This document shows positions 1 to 14,238 of a DNA stretch of 64,000 nucleotides, in pieces. Under the pieces are notes generated by a model, which saw only the letters and a list, made by a program, of their open reading frames with translations, was not told the origin of the DNA and made no database searches. The first letter of the stretch is position 1. Every line of letters begins with the position of its first letter. Source of the DNA: an uncultured Pelagibacteraceae bacterium (GTDB taxonomy: Bacteria > Pseudomonadota > Alphaproteobacteria > Pelagibacterales > Pelagibacteraceae); assembly GCA_902563075.1 (NCBI GenBank), contig CACEWC010000002.1:1-64000 (forward strand). Reading direction: 5' to 3'. A program made the position numbers and the translations under genes.

Positions 1-2
1 AG

Positions 3-278
3 AGATCTGAAAATATGATTAAACAAGGTGCAATTTTAGAGGTTAAAAAATTTATCAAAATGAGAGTTCCAAAAAATAAAAGCCTCAGTAAAGCAATTGG
101 AATTAGTGAGATTAAGCAATATCTTCAAAAAAAAATCCAAACAGATCAATTAATCGAGAAAATATCAATAAAGACTAGGCAATATGCTAAAAGACAGAGC
201 ACCTGGGCTCGAGGACACATGAAAGATTGGAATAAAGTTCATCCAGTTGGTTTGGATAAGCTCTTAAAAAAAATTTAG
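3..278 (+). CDS. miaA: tRNA dimethylallyltransferase MiaA, C-terminal fragment (5' end outside window)
   Basis: Frame is open to the window edge; C-terminus QYAKRQSTWARGHMKDWNKVHP is typical of MiaA (RQ.TW.R motif). Confidence 0.85.
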   Translation, partial: RSENMIKQGAILEVKKFIKMRVPKNKSLSKAIGISEIKQYLQKKIQTDQLIEKISIKTRQYAKRQSTWARGHMKDWNKVHPVGLDKLLKKI

Positions 279-331
279 ATATTCTCTACTTAGCCTTGAC
301 CAATTAGCACAACTTCAGCTAGATTGCTTGA

Positions 332-2098
332 ATGTCTAAATTATATACTGGTGCAGAAATTGTATTTAAGTGTCTTGAAGATCAAGAGGTTGAATATATT
401 TTTGGTTATCCAGGTGGAGCAGTTTTACCAATTTATGATGAACTTAAAAATCATTCATCAATTAAACATATACTTGTTAGACATGAGCAAGGAGCAGGCC
501 ATGCAGCAGAAGGGTATGCAAGATCATCAGGTAAGCCCGGAGTAGTTTTAGTAACATCTGGACCAGGTGCAACTAATGTTGTTACAGCATTGACTGATGC
601 TTATATGGACTCAATACCTTTAGTTTGTATTTCTGGTCAAGTACCTACTCATTTAATAGGTACTGATGCCTTTCAAGAATGTGATACAACTGGAATCACA
701 AGGCCTTGCACAAAACATAATTGGTTAGTTAAAGATATTAAAGAATTACCAAAAGTAATGCATGAAGCTTTTAAAGTAGCAACAACCGGAAGACCTGGAC
801 CTGTACTAATTGATATCCCTAAAGATATCCAATTTTCAAAAACTAATTATACAAAATTTAAAAAAGAAAAAAAATTAAACGGAAAAATACATAATAAATT
901 TTCTGAAAATGAAATTAATCAATTAATTGATCTGATTTCAAAAGCAAAAAAACCAGTTGTTTACACTGGGGGTGGAGTAATAAATTCTGGGCCTCAGGCT
1001 AGTGAGACTTTAAAAGAGTTTGTTAGATTAATTGGTTTTCCAATCACATCAACTCTACAAGGGTTAGGGGCATTTCCAGGGGATGATAATCAATTTATTG
1101 GAATGCTAGGTATGCATGGAACTTATGAAGCTAATAATGCAATGCATGATTGTGATTTGTTAATTAACATTGGTGCAAGATTTGACGATAGAATAACTGG
1201 TAAGATCGATGAGTTTTCTCCGAAATCAAAAAAAGTTCATATTGATATTGATCCATCGTCAATTAATAAAATTATTAAAGTAGATCTTGCAATAGTTGGA
1301 GATGTTAATGAAGTAATAAAGTCAGCTATTAAGAAAATAAATAAAAAACAAAATGGATTAAAAGACTCGAACAAACAAAGAATTTCAAAATGGTGGGAAC
1401 AAATCCAAAAATGGCGGACTAAAGACTCTTTGGGCTTTATTAACAGTGATAAAGAAATTAAGCCTCAGCATGCTGTAAAAAGATTATATGAGCTAACAAA
1501 AAATCAAGATACATTTATCACAACTGAAGTTGGTCAGCATCAAATGTGGGCTGCACAACACTATAAGTTTAATAAACCTAATAGATGGATGACTTCAGGA
1601 GGTCTTGGAACGATGGGATATGGACTTCCAGCAGCAGTAGGTGTTCAAATTGCTCATCCAGATAAACTGGTGATCGATATTGCAGGTGAAGCATCTGTAT
1701 TAATGACAATTCAAGAAATGTCTACAGCAGTTCAGTACAATTTGCCTATAAAAATATTCATATTGAATAATCAGTACATGGGAATGGTTAGACAATGGCA
1801 AGAACTTCTGCATGAAAAAAACTATTCAGAGAGTTATTCTGAAGCTTTACCTGATTTTGTTAAATTAGCCGAGGCTTATGGATGTAAAGGTATCAAGGCT
1901 GATAATCCAAATGAATTAGATGACAAAATTAAAGAGATGATCGATTATGATGGTCCAGTAATATTTGATTGCCATGTAGATCCTAATGAAAATTGTTTTC
2001 CAATGATACCTTCTGGAAAGCCTCACAATCAAATGATTTTAGGTCCAAGTGACAAAGAGCAAAATAAGATTACTGGTAAAGGGAAATCATTAGTTTAA
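332..2098 (+). CDS. ilvB: Acetolactate synthase large subunit
   Basis: ThDP enzyme motifs: EYIFGYPGGAVLPIYDEL, RHEQGAGHAAEGYAR, GDVN..., TTEVGQHQMWAAQ; followed by ilvN. Confidence 0.96.
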   Translation: MSKLYTGAEIVFKCLEDQEVEYIFGYPGGAVLPIYDELKNHSSIKHILVRHEQGAGHAAEGYARSSGKPGVVLVTSGPGATNVVTALTDAYMDSIPLVCISGQVPTHLIGTDAFQECDTTGITRPCTKHNWLVKDIKELPKVMHEAFKVATTGRPGPVLIDIPKDIQFSKTNYTKFKKEKKLNGKIHNKFSENEINQLIDLISKAKKPVVYTGGGVINSGPQASETLKEFVRLIGFPITSTLQGLGAFPGDDNQFIGMLGMHGTYEANNAMHDCDLLINIGARFDDRITGKIDEFSPKSKKVHIDIDPSSINKIIKVDLAIVGDVNEVIKSAIKKINKKQNGLKDSNKQRISKWWEQIQKWRTKDSLGFINSDKEIKPQHAVKRLYELTKNQDTFITTEVGQHQMWAAQHYKFNKPNRWMTSGGLGTMGYGLPAAVGVQIAHPDKLVIDIAGEASVLMTIQEMSTAVQYNLPIKIFILNNQYMGMVRQWQELLHEKNYSESYSEALPDFVKLAEAYGCKGIKADNPNELDDKIKEMIDYDGPVIFDCHVDPNENCFPMIPSGKPHNQMILGPSDKEQNKITGKGKSLV

Positions 2099-2646
2099 TG
2101 TCATCTCCAAAATCAGCATATAGTATTCCAACTAAAAAAGGAAAATTAGATACTCATATATTTGTTGTTTGGGTTGATAATGAGTCTGGTGTATTGGCAA
2201 GAGTAGTTGGGTTGTTTTCTGGCAGAGGATACAATATTGAGTCTTTAGCTGTTGCAGAAGTTGATGCAACTAAAAATATTTCAAGAATCACCATTGTAAC
2301 AACAGGAACACCACAAGTTATTGATCAGATTAAACTTCAGCTAAAAAAACTAGTTCCAGTCCACAAAGTTGCAGATTTTAAAAGAGAAGATAAAAATGTT
2401 ATTTTTAAAGAGATGGCATTACTTAAAATTGTTGCACAGAAAAAAAAGATAGAAAAGTGTCTTAAAGAATGCAAAAAATTTAATCCTGTAATTTTAGATA
2501 AAACAAATAAATCAGTGGTTGTACAAATAACTGCTTTAAGAAGAGAAATTGATAAAATGAGTAAAAAATTAAAACCCTTAGGTCTTACAAGCACTTCTAG
2601 AACTGGGGCAATAGCTATGACCAGAGGTGCTCAAACATTCAAATAA
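2098..2646 (+). CDS. ilvN: Acetolactate synthase small subunit
   Basis: ACT domain VDNESGVLARVVGLFSGRGYNIESLAV; overlaps ilvB stop. Confidence 0.96.
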   Translation: MSSPKSAYSIPTKKGKLDTHIFVVWVDNESGVLARVVGLFSGRGYNIESLAVAEVDATKNISRITIVTTGTPQVIDQIKLQLKKLVPVHKVADFKREDKNVIFKEMALLKIVAQKKKIEKCLKECKKFNPVILDKTNKSVVVQITALRREIDKMSKKLKPLGLTSTSRTGAIAMTRGAQTFK

Positions 2647-2654
2647 ATTTATAA

Positions 2655-3689
<1,035 letters not shown>

Positions 3690-3744
3690 ATATTGATTAA
3701 ATTGGGCTAAAATAATTATTTTATTTTGCAATCTAAACGATAGG

Positions 3745-6386
<2,642 letters not shown>

Positions 6387-6391
6387 GAAAG

Positions 6392-7612
6392 ATGGCCGAA
6401 AGCAGAGATGATTTTATAATAGCAATTAGATCTGCTTTTTTAAATAAAAGTACAAAGCAAAAATTTTCTTTATTAACTTTAGTTTTTTTTTCAGTCGTTA
6501 TCATTGTTTTATCTAGTTTTAATTTTAAGGCGATAACTGTAACAAAGTCAGTAATAAAAGAAATTGTTTATCGATCTTCATTTATAGTCTCGATCCCAGA
6601 AAATTTTATCAAATCTTCTTATTTAAATTTAAAGGAATACACTAATTTTTATAAAGAATATAAGCAAACCAAAGAGGAATTAGATCAATTAAAATCTGAA
6701 AATATTTCAACAAAAATTATCAAAAGTGAAAATGAAGAACTCAAAAGTCTTATTGATGGGTATACCATTACTTCTAATAAGATTTTAGCAAAGGTAATTG
6801 TTGATCACGAAAGCCCTTTTTTACGATCAATTATTATCAACAAAGGTAGTAAGGAAAAAATTAAGATTGGAACAAATATTTATGATCGAAGCTATCTTGT
6901 AGGAAGGGTCATCGAAGTAAATTATACAAATTCAAGAGTATTGTTGTTAACTGATTTAAATTCAAATATTCCTGTTTCTATCACGCCTGGAAACGTTCAG
7001 GCAATTGTTGTTGGTAATGGAGATAAAAAAGGTGAAATTAAATATATTAAAAATGATCTTATAAACAAAATTGAGGATCAAGGAATTGCATATACCTCAG
7101 GAACTGGCTCAATTTTCAAAAGTGGAATTCCTGTTGGAACGATTGATTTAAAAGATGAAAATGAAAAAGTTTTGATCAACTTCTATAGTGATTTTAGTCA
7201 ATTAAAATATGTTTTTGCAGAGATTGATGAATTAATTCCCACACCTATTGAAACTGAAGAAAATGATCAAACACAAGTCTCTTCAAATACTGAGCAAATA
7301 AAATTAGACTTAATAAGTGATGAATTGCAAATTTTAGAGGATAGTAACACTAAATTTTTAGAGGAAAATAAAGAATTGAATACTTTAACTAACGATTTAA
7401 CTAAACAAATTGAGATATTAAAGTCAGAAAATGAGTTTCAAAAAAGTGTTATTCAACAACATAATTTAGATCAAGAAGAGCTAGAATTTTTAAGATTAAA
7501 TTTAATCTATAGTTCAAGATGCCAATCTAAAAAACTCTTTAGCACTGGTTTTAAAGTAGGTACCGAAGAATATAAAGAATGTATAATGCGAAAAGGAAAG
7601 ATAAGTGATTAG
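6392..7612 (+). CDS. mreC: Rod shape-determining protein MreC with an extended coiled-coil C-terminus
   Basis: Position between mreB and mreD; N-terminal TM segment; MreC core (ILAKVIVDHESPFLRSIIINKGSKEKIKIG...). Confidence 0.88.
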   Translation: MAESRDDFIIAIRSAFLNKSTKQKFSLLTLVFFSVVIIVLSSFNFKAITVTKSVIKEIVYRSSFIVSIPENFIKSSYLNLKEYTNFYKEYKQTKEELDQLKSENISTKIIKSENEELKSLIDGYTITSNKILAKVIVDHESPFLRSIIINKGSKEKIKIGTNIYDRSYLVGRVIEVNYTNSRVLLLTDLNSNIPVSITPGNVQAIVVGNGDKKGEIKYIKNDLINKIEDQGIAYTSGTGSIFKSGIPVGTIDLKDENEKVLINFYSDFSQLKYVFAEIDELIPTPIETEENDQTQVSSNTEQIKLDLISDELQILEDSNTKFLEENKELNTLTNDLTKQIEILKSENEFQKSVIQQHNLDQEELEFLRLNLIYSSRCQSKKLFSTGFKVGTEEYKECIMRKGKISD

Positions 7613-8111
7613 ATTTCAAAAGAAAAATTTATTTTACAAGGTATATACTTGGTTACCAATTCTTGCTTTATTTATATCTGTATTTAATGAATTTGATTTT
7701 AATTATTTAAACATTGATTATTTTTCATTTAATTTTCCATTTATATTAATTTTTTTTTTCGCTTTAAAAGCATATCAGCGATTTGATTACTTTTTAGTTT
7801 TTTTAGCAGGGTTATTTAATGATACCGTTGTGGGTTTACCCTTAGGCATAAGTTCTATGTCATATATCTTAATTTGTATATTTGCCACTTACCTAAGAAA
7901 TATAACAATTAGTCCAAATTTAATAAAAGATTGGTTCTATTTTTTGTTTATCATTAGTTTGATAAATTCAATAAATTTTTCAGTTTTATTTTTGTTTTTT
8001 TCTTATGAATTGGATATTACACTTTTTATTGTGAATAATTTTTTTACGTTTTTATTTTACATAATATTTTCAATATTTTTTAAGAGGTATTTAAAAAGTT
8101 TAGATGATTAA
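7605..8111 (+). CDS. mreD: Rod shape-determining protein MreD-like membrane protein
   Basis: Small multi-TM protein in mre operon; GLFNDTVVGLPLGISSM motif. Confidence 0.85.
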   Translation: MIRFQKKNLFYKVYTWLPILALFISVFNEFDFNYLNIDYFSFNFPFILIFFFALKAYQRFDYFLVFLAGLFNDTVVGLPLGISSMSYILICIFATYLRNITISPNLIKDWFYFLFIISLINSINFSVLFLFFSYELDITLFIVNNFFTFLFYIIFSIFFKRYLKSLDD

Positions 8112-9984
8112 TATTAATATAAGTGACAGTGCAACTAAATTAAATTCATTAAATCGAAGAATGTTTATTCTTGCGACAGCTAAAATTATCATTTTAGGTG
8201 GAATAGTTAGTAGATTATTTTTTTTACAAGTTAAAGAGAATAAAAAATACCTAACACTATCTGATAAAAATAGAATTCGAGAATGGAAATTACCCCCTAT
8301 TAGAGGAGAATTTCAAGACTACTTTGGAAACACGATTGCTGGAAATTTTGAGGCTTACCAACTCCACATCATACCTGAGGAGGTTGAGGATTTTAGATAT
8401 GTAATTTATCGTGTGAAAGAATTGTTGGAATTAAGTGATAAACAATTTAAAAAAATTGTAAAAAAAAAGAATGAAATAAAACCTTGGGAAACATTAATTG
8501 TAGCAGATAATTTAAGTTGGGAAAAATTTTCAAAAATAAATAATCACCTTTATGATCTTAATGGTGTTAAACCAGTCATTTCAATATCAAGAGATTATCC
8601 GTATAAAGAAAACTTCACTCATGTTTTGGGTTATGTAAGCCAGGCTAATGAAAATGACCTTTTAACAAATGAAAATATAAAAGAAAAATTTGTGCCTGGA
8701 TTAAAAGTTGGAAAAACAGGTTTAGAAAAATCATTTGAACAGAAACTAATTGGATCAAATTCTGTGGAGCGATATGAGGTTAATGCTTATGGTAGAAGGA
8801 TTAGTCAATTAGCATTTCAAAAAGGAGATAAGGGAGAAACAATCAAACTTACAATTGATACAAAAATTCAAGAGTTAACAAATGAGTTACTTAAAGAAAA
8901 AGCTGGATCGATATGCGTAATGGATATTTATACAGGTGCAATTATTGCAATGCATTCTTCCCCATCCTTTGATCCCAACTCTTTTGTCTTTGGAATAAGC
9001 CAAGATGAATGGCAACTGATAAGAAACAATCCAATGAAACCTCTAGTAAATAAATCATTATCAGGAAATTACTCACCAGGATCAACCATAAAACCGATAG
9101 TTGCCTTATCTGCTTTAGAAAATGAAATTATTAAACCAGATTTTACAGTTCAATGTAAAGGTCACAAAAATCCTTTAGAATTGTACGGGCAAACTTATCA
9201 TTGTTGGAAAAAAGAAGGACACGGATTTGTAAACTTAAGAGAAGCGATGAAGCAATCTTGTGATACATATTTTTATGAGGTCGCAAGGCGATTAGGTGTA
9301 GATCGGTTAAGTGTTACTGCAAAAAAATTTGGATTAGGGCAGAAAGTTTTTAAAAATATATTCGATAATGAAAAGAAGGGTTTAGTTCCTAATACAGAAT
9401 GGAAAAAAAATGCATTAGGAAGAAATTGGGTGCTTGGTGAAACAATAATTACTGGTATTGGCCAAGGATTTATTCAAACAACTCCAATACAATTATGTTT
9501 AATGACTGCTCAAATAGCAAATGGTGGATACAAAATTTATCCTAAAATAGTGGCAAATGATGACAATCAGTATGCAGATAAGTTTACGCCATTATATAAA
9601 AAGTCTCGAAATATTAAAATTGTTCAAGATGCAATGTTTAGTTCTACAAATGAAGTGAGAGGAACTTCTTACAGATCTCGTTTGGATGATCCTAAATATC
9701 GATTTGCTGGAAAAACTGGAACTTCACAGGTAAAGAAAATAACTAAACTAGATCGTGAGTTAGATCTTAAAACATTTCAAATTCCTTATGAAGAGAGAGA
9801 TCATGCTTTATATGTAGCATTTGGGCCTTATAAAAGCCCAAGGTATGCGTTAAGCATAATTATAGAACATGGTGGCTCTGGAGGAACTGTTGCAGCTCCT
9901 TTAGCTAAAAAATTATTTAAAATGATTATTGATAGACACGAAATTAGAAAAAATTACGATAACAAAAAATATTTGGATATCTAA
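8104..9984 (+). CDS. mrdA: Penicillin-binding protein 2 (peptidoglycan transpeptidase)
   Basis: SPGSTIKP active-site motif, KTGTSQV, PBP dimerisation domain; operon context. Confidence 0.95.
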   Translation: MININISDSATKLNSLNRRMFILATAKIIILGGIVSRLFFLQVKENKKYLTLSDKNRIREWKLPPIRGEFQDYFGNTIAGNFEAYQLHIIPEEVEDFRYVIYRVKELLELSDKQFKKIVKKKNEIKPWETLIVADNLSWEKFSKINNHLYDLNGVKPVISISRDYPYKENFTHVLGYVSQANENDLLTNENIKEKFVPGLKVGKTGLEKSFEQKLIGSNSVERYEVNAYGRRISQLAFQKGDKGETIKLTIDTKIQELTNELLKEKAGSICVMDIYTGAIIAMHSSPSFDPNSFVFGISQDEWQLIRNNPMKPLVNKSLSGNYSPGSTIKPIVALSALENEIIKPDFTVQCKGHKNPLELYGQTYHCWKKEGHGFVNLREAMKQSCDTYFYEVARRLGVDRLSVTAKKFGLGQKVFKNIFDNEKKGLVPNTEWKKNALGRNWVLGETIITGIGQGFIQTTPIQLCLMTAQIANGGYKIYPKIVANDDNQYADKFTPLYKKSRNIKIVQDAMFSSTNEVRGTSYRSRLDDPKYRFAGKTGTSQVKKITKLDRELDLKTFQIPYEERDHALYVAFGPYKSPRYALSIIIEHGGSGGTVAAPLAKKLFKMIIDRHEIRKNYDNKKYLDI

Positions 9985-11108
9985 TGTACCAATACAGAAG
10001 ATTAAATAACAAAAATGGTTTTTTCCAAAAATTTGGAAATTTAGATTATATCCTTTTATCATGTCTTCTAATTCTTGGATTTATTAGTCTTGCAACAATG
10101 TATTCTACTGACGGGGGTGAAGTTTTATTTCATACAAGAAGTCATTTCATAAAATTTATTGTTTTCTTTTCAATGATGCTTGTGATTTCATTTATCAACA
10201 TAAAATTTTGGTTCTCTCTTGGTTATTTATCTTATGCAGTTATTTTAGGAATGTTAATTTGGACTATAAATTTTGGTATTACTGCATCAGGATCTAAAAG
10301 ATGGATTGATTTATATTTTTTAAATATTCAGCCATCTGAATTGATGAAAATTTTTATTATTTTATGCCTAGCAAAATATTTTCATCGAATGAAAGCGCAA
10401 CATGTTAACTCTTTTTATAGTCTATTTTTTTCCTTAATAATTATATTCGTTCCAATGAGTTTAGTAATTATACAACCAGATTTAGGTACTTCATTACTTA
10501 TTGCAATAAGTGGAATAGTTGTATTGTGGTTTGCTGGATTAAATCATAAATATTTTTTTTATTCTTGTTTACTATCAATCATTTCTTTGCCAATTATCAT
10601 TTCTTTTCTAAAACCTTACCAAAAACTTAGAGTATTAACTTTTCTAAACCCAGATAGAGATCCTCTAGGAGCCGGTTATCAGATTATCCAATCTAAAATT
10701 GCTGTTGGATCAGGAGGTTTCACTGGTAAAGGTTTTTTAAAAGGAACACAAAGCTATCTAGAATTTCTACCTGAGAAACATACAGATTTTATATTTACCC
10801 TTTTTTCGGAAGAATTTGGTTTTATAGGGTCAGTTTTGTTACTTTTGATTTATAGTATAATAATTTACCGAGTTATCAGAATAGGTGCGCTTTCTAGAAG
10901 TTATTTTGCAAAATTATTTTGTTACAGCTTTGGAACATCAATTTTTATATATGTTGTAATAAATATGAGCATGGTTTTAGGTCTACTCCCTATTGTAGGT
11001 TCACCTTTACCGATAATGTCATATGGTGGTTCATCAATGTTAGCCACAATGATAGGATTTGGAATTGTGATGAGTGCCAAAACTCATAGTCAACAATCCA
11101 TTGCATAA
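9984..11108 (+). CDS. rodA: Rod shape-determining protein RodA (SEDS family)
   Basis: SEDS motifs: QPSELMKI, QPDLGTSLL, FLPEKHTDFIF, PLPIMSYGGSS. Confidence 0.95.
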   Translation: MYQYRRLNNKNGFFQKFGNLDYILLSCLLILGFISLATMYSTDGGEVLFHTRSHFIKFIVFFSMMLVISFINIKFWFSLGYLSYAVILGMLIWTINFGITASGSKRWIDLYFLNIQPSELMKIFIILCLAKYFHRMKAQHVNSFYSLFFSLIIIFVPMSLVIIQPDLGTSLLIAISGIVVLWFAGLNHKYFFYSCLLSIISLPIIISFLKPYQKLRVLTFLNPDRDPLGAGYQIIQSKIAVGSGGFTGKGFLKGTQSYLEFLPEKHTDFIFTLFSEEFGFIGSVLLLLIYSIIIYRVIRIGALSRSYFAKLFCYSFGTSIFIYVVINMSMVLGLLPIVGSPLPIMSYGGSSMLATMIGFGIVMSAKTHSQQSIA

Positions 11109-11158
11109 GTATAATTTGTCGCTTAATCTTAATTAATATTTCATTATATAGTCTTCGG

Positions 11159-12397
11159 ATGAATAAACTTAAGGTAGGTATTGTTGGAGCTGGTATTCAA
11201 GGAATCTCTAATGCTTTATTTTTGCAGAAAAAAGGTTTTGATGTAACGATATTTGATAGAGAAAATCCAGGAAGCCCTGTAGCGTCATATGGAAATGCTG
11301 GTCATTTTTCTCCCTATGCTTCATTGTCTTTAAATAGAACTGATATTTTATTGGACGTTCCCGCTATGCTAATGAGCTCAACAGGACCTCTTGCTCTTAA
11401 ATGGAACTATGTTCCAAAAATGATCCCTTGGTTTATGAAATTTATATTGAACACCACAAAAAATAAAATGATGCACACTGCAAAAAATATGCATCAAATT
11501 TTAGATTTAGCCTTACCAGCCTATGATGAATTATTTGATGAAGTTGATATTGAAGGTTTAGTCGAAAACAAAGGAATTTTGTATATTTGGAACGATCAAG
11601 ATTTAAAAAGTAGAGAATTAGAAATTAATGTTAGAAAGGAATTAGGAGTTCAGCAACAACTTGTAAATAAAAAAGAAATTCACGATTTAGAGCCTAATAT
11701 AAAACCATTTTATCATGCTGGTGTTTATTATCCTTACGCAAGACATGCAAGAAATCCAAAAAAAATCCTGCTTAAATTTTTTGATTTATTTCTTAAAAAG
11801 GGTGGGCAATTTAAAAAAACGGATGTTAAAAGTATAGACTTTCAAGATGAACAACCAATATTAAAAACTGATACAGATAAATTTTTATTTGATAAATTGG
11901 TGATAGCCTGTGGAGCTTTTTCAAAAAAATTAACTGATAATTTAGATGAAAAAATACCTTTAGATACCGAGCGTGGTTATCATGTTCACTTTAAAGATTG
12001 CGACCATCTTTTACAAAGACCAGTTATTTTTTCAAATCGAGGATTTGGAATTACTCCAATGGAACAAGGATTAAGAGTTGTAGGTACTGTCGAGTTTGGT
12101 GGATTGAAAAATCCCTTATCAAAATCTCGTATTAAAAATTTGATTAATAACGCTAAGTACATGTTAGGAGATTTACCCGATCATGAAGATGAATGGTTAG
12201 GATTTAGACCAACATTACCCGACTTTTTACCAGTTATGGGTCCGTCAAAAAATCATAAAAATGTATTCTATTGTTTTGGTCATCATCATTTGGGATGGAC
12301 ATTAGGACCAATATCTGGAAAGATTGTCTCCGGAATGATAGCTAAAGAAAACACCAATTTAAATTTAGCCCCTTATAGCTCAACAAGATTCAATTAG
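11159..12397 (+). CDS. FAD-dependent oxidoreductase (DAO / D-amino-acid dehydrogenase family)
   Basis: KVGIVGAGIQGISNALFLQKKGFDVTIFDRENPGSPVASYGNAGHFSPYA; DAO family. Confidence 0.85.
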   Translation: MNKLKVGIVGAGIQGISNALFLQKKGFDVTIFDRENPGSPVASYGNAGHFSPYASLSLNRTDILLDVPAMLMSSTGPLALKWNYVPKMIPWFMKFILNTTKNKMMHTAKNMHQILDLALPAYDELFDEVDIEGLVENKGILYIWNDQDLKSRELEINVRKELGVQQQLVNKKEIHDLEPNIKPFYHAGVYYPYARHARNPKKILLKFFDLFLKKGGQFKKTDVKSIDFQDEQPILKTDTDKFLFDKLVIACGAFSKKLTDNLDEKIPLDTERGYHVHFKDCDHLLQRPVIFSNRGFGITPMEQGLRVVGTVEFGGLKNPLSKSRIKNLINNAKYMLGDLPDHEDEWLGFRPTLPDFLPVMGPSKNHKNVFYCFGHHHLGWTLGPISGKIVSGMIAKENTNLNLAPYSSTRFN

Positions 12398-12401
12398 TAA
12401 A

Positions 12402-13295
12402 ATGCAAAATACCAAAGCATATATCATGCTGGTATGCGCAACTTTATTCTGGGCAGGTAATTTTATGGTTGGCAAGTATGCTTTCATGGTTGAGATACCT
12501 CCTCTAACTTTAGTGTTTTATCGTTGGCTTCTTGTTTGGATTATATTGTTACCTTTTACTTTTAAAGAAATAATTAAATATAAAGATACGATTTTAAATA
12601 ATTTACCTTTATTGTTTTTTTTAGGTTTTACAAGTGTTGGTTTGTTTAATTCTTTTACTTACTTATCTTTAATTCATACCCAAGTCATTAATGCATCTCT
12701 TTTTAATACAGCTATTCCAGCTATAATAATTTTACTTTGTTTTTTATTTAAAGTTGAACAAACTAATAAGTATCAAATTTTAGGGCTTATAATTTCAGTG
12801 TGTGGTATTCTGGCGATTATTACCAGACTTAAGTTGGACATTTTGTTTTCCCTAAATTTTAATAAAGGCGATTTGATAATGATAGGAGGTGTTATCACGT
12901 GGGGAGTTTATTCAACTCTCTTAAAGAAAAAAAAATTTACGCTTCCGTTATTAACTTTAGTTCATGTTATTTGTACATTTGGTTTGATAACTGTGTTGCC
13001 TCAATTTTTATATGAATACTCTAATGGAGAATTAATTAAGTTCGATATAAATATAGTCTACACTTTGATATTTTTAGCTCTTTTTCCTAGTATAGGATCT
13101 TACTATTGTTGGGCGGGTGCCGTTTCTATCATTGGTGCAAATAGAGCTGGTATTTTTTTATCTTTAATTCCGTTGTTCAGTACAATAATGGCAATACTAT
13201 TTTATAATGAGCAATTTAAATTTTTTCACTTGATTGGTGCAATTTTAATTATATTAGGTTTATTTTTATCAAATAAGGAAATTAAAAATGCTTAA
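12402..13295 (+). CDS. EamA/DMT-family transporter
   Basis: Ten hydrophobic segments; LFWAGNFMVGKYAF N-term of EamA family. Confidence 0.85.
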   Translation: MQNTKAYIMLVCATLFWAGNFMVGKYAFMVEIPPLTLVFYRWLLVWIILLPFTFKEIIKYKDTILNNLPLLFFLGFTSVGLFNSFTYLSLIHTQVINASLFNTAIPAIIILLCFLFKVEQTNKYQILGLIISVCGILAIITRLKLDILFSLNFNKGDLIMIGGVITWGVYSTLLKKKKFTLPLLTLVHVICTFGLITVLPQFLYEYSNGELIKFDINIVYTLIFLALFPSIGSYYCWAGAVSIIGANRAGIFLSLIPLFSTIMAILFYNEQFKFFHLIGAILIILGLFLSNKEIKNA

Positions 13296-14238
13296 AGTAG
13301 CAATTTTAGATGATTATCAAAATATTTCTCAGCAGTTTGTTGATCTTGAGAAATTATCAGGAAAATATGAATTTAAAATTTTTAGTGAACCATTTAATGA
13401 TGAAGTCGAAGCAATAGAACAATTATCTGATTTTGAAGCATTATTAATAATGCGAGAAAGAACTCCTATCACTAAAAACTTAATAGACAATCTTTCTAAA
13501 TTAAAATTTATTGTAACAAGTGGATTAAAAAATAAATCAATTGATTTAGAGGCAGCAAAAAAGAGAAAAATTATTGTTTGTGGGACTGATATGAATATTA
13601 ATCCAACTCCTGAATTAACTTGGACTTTAATATTAGGATTAGCAAGAAATTTAAAAGAGGAAATTGATAATATGTACCAAGGTTACTGGCAAACAACTGT
13701 TGGAGTGGAATTGAAGGGAAAAATTTTAGGTTTAATTGGATTAGGGAGAGTAGGGTCTGAGGTCGCTAAAATTGGAAAAGCTTTTGGCATGCAAGTGATG
13801 GCCTGGAGTGAAAATTTGAATTTAGATACCTGTAAAGAATTAGATGTTCTTCCTTCATCAAAAGATGATTTAATTAAAAACTCTGACTTTTTATCCATAC
13901 ATGTACAAGGAGGAGAAAGATATAAAAATTGTATTACTTTAAAAGAATTAGACAAAATGAAAAAAACATCATTTTTGATCAACACCTCTAGAGGTCCAAT
14001 TGTAAATGAGGATGACTTGATAATAGCTTTATCAACAAATGAAATAGCTGGAGCAGGCCTTGATGTTTATGAGAAAGAACCACTTCCAGAAAATAATAAA
14101 TTGAGGTTTTTACCTAATGCGTTATTAACTCCTCATATTGGATATGTAACAGCTGAAAACTATAGTATTTTTTATAATCAAATGATCGAAGCGCTTGAGT
14201 CATGTGTAAATAATAATCCTATTAGGGTTATTAAATGA
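13288..14238 (+). CDS. D-2-hydroxyacid dehydrogenase (NAD-binding)
   Basis: LGLIGLGRVGSEVAKIGKAFGMQVMAW, LINTSRGPIVNEDDLI, GAGLDVYEKEPLP. Confidence 0.9.
   Translation: MLKVAILDDYQNISQQFVDLEKLSGKYEFKIFSEPFNDEVEAIEQLSDFEALLIMRERTPITKNLIDNLSKLKFIVTSGLKNKSIDLEAAKKRKIIVCGTDMNINPTPELTWTLILGLARNLKEEIDNMYQGYWQTTVGVELKGKILGLIGLGRVGSEVAKIGKAFGMQVMAWSENLNLDTCKELDVLPSSKDDLIKNSDFLSIHVQGGERYKNCITLKELDKMKKTSFLINTSRGPIVNEDDLIIALSTNEIAGAGLDVYEKEPLPENNKLRFLPNALLTPHIGYVTAENYSIFYNQMIEALESCVNNNPIRVIK

Noticed and set aside
324-545. 73-aa plus-strand ORF overlapping ilvB
   Set aside because: Out-of-frame with the clearly conserved ilvB coding sequence.
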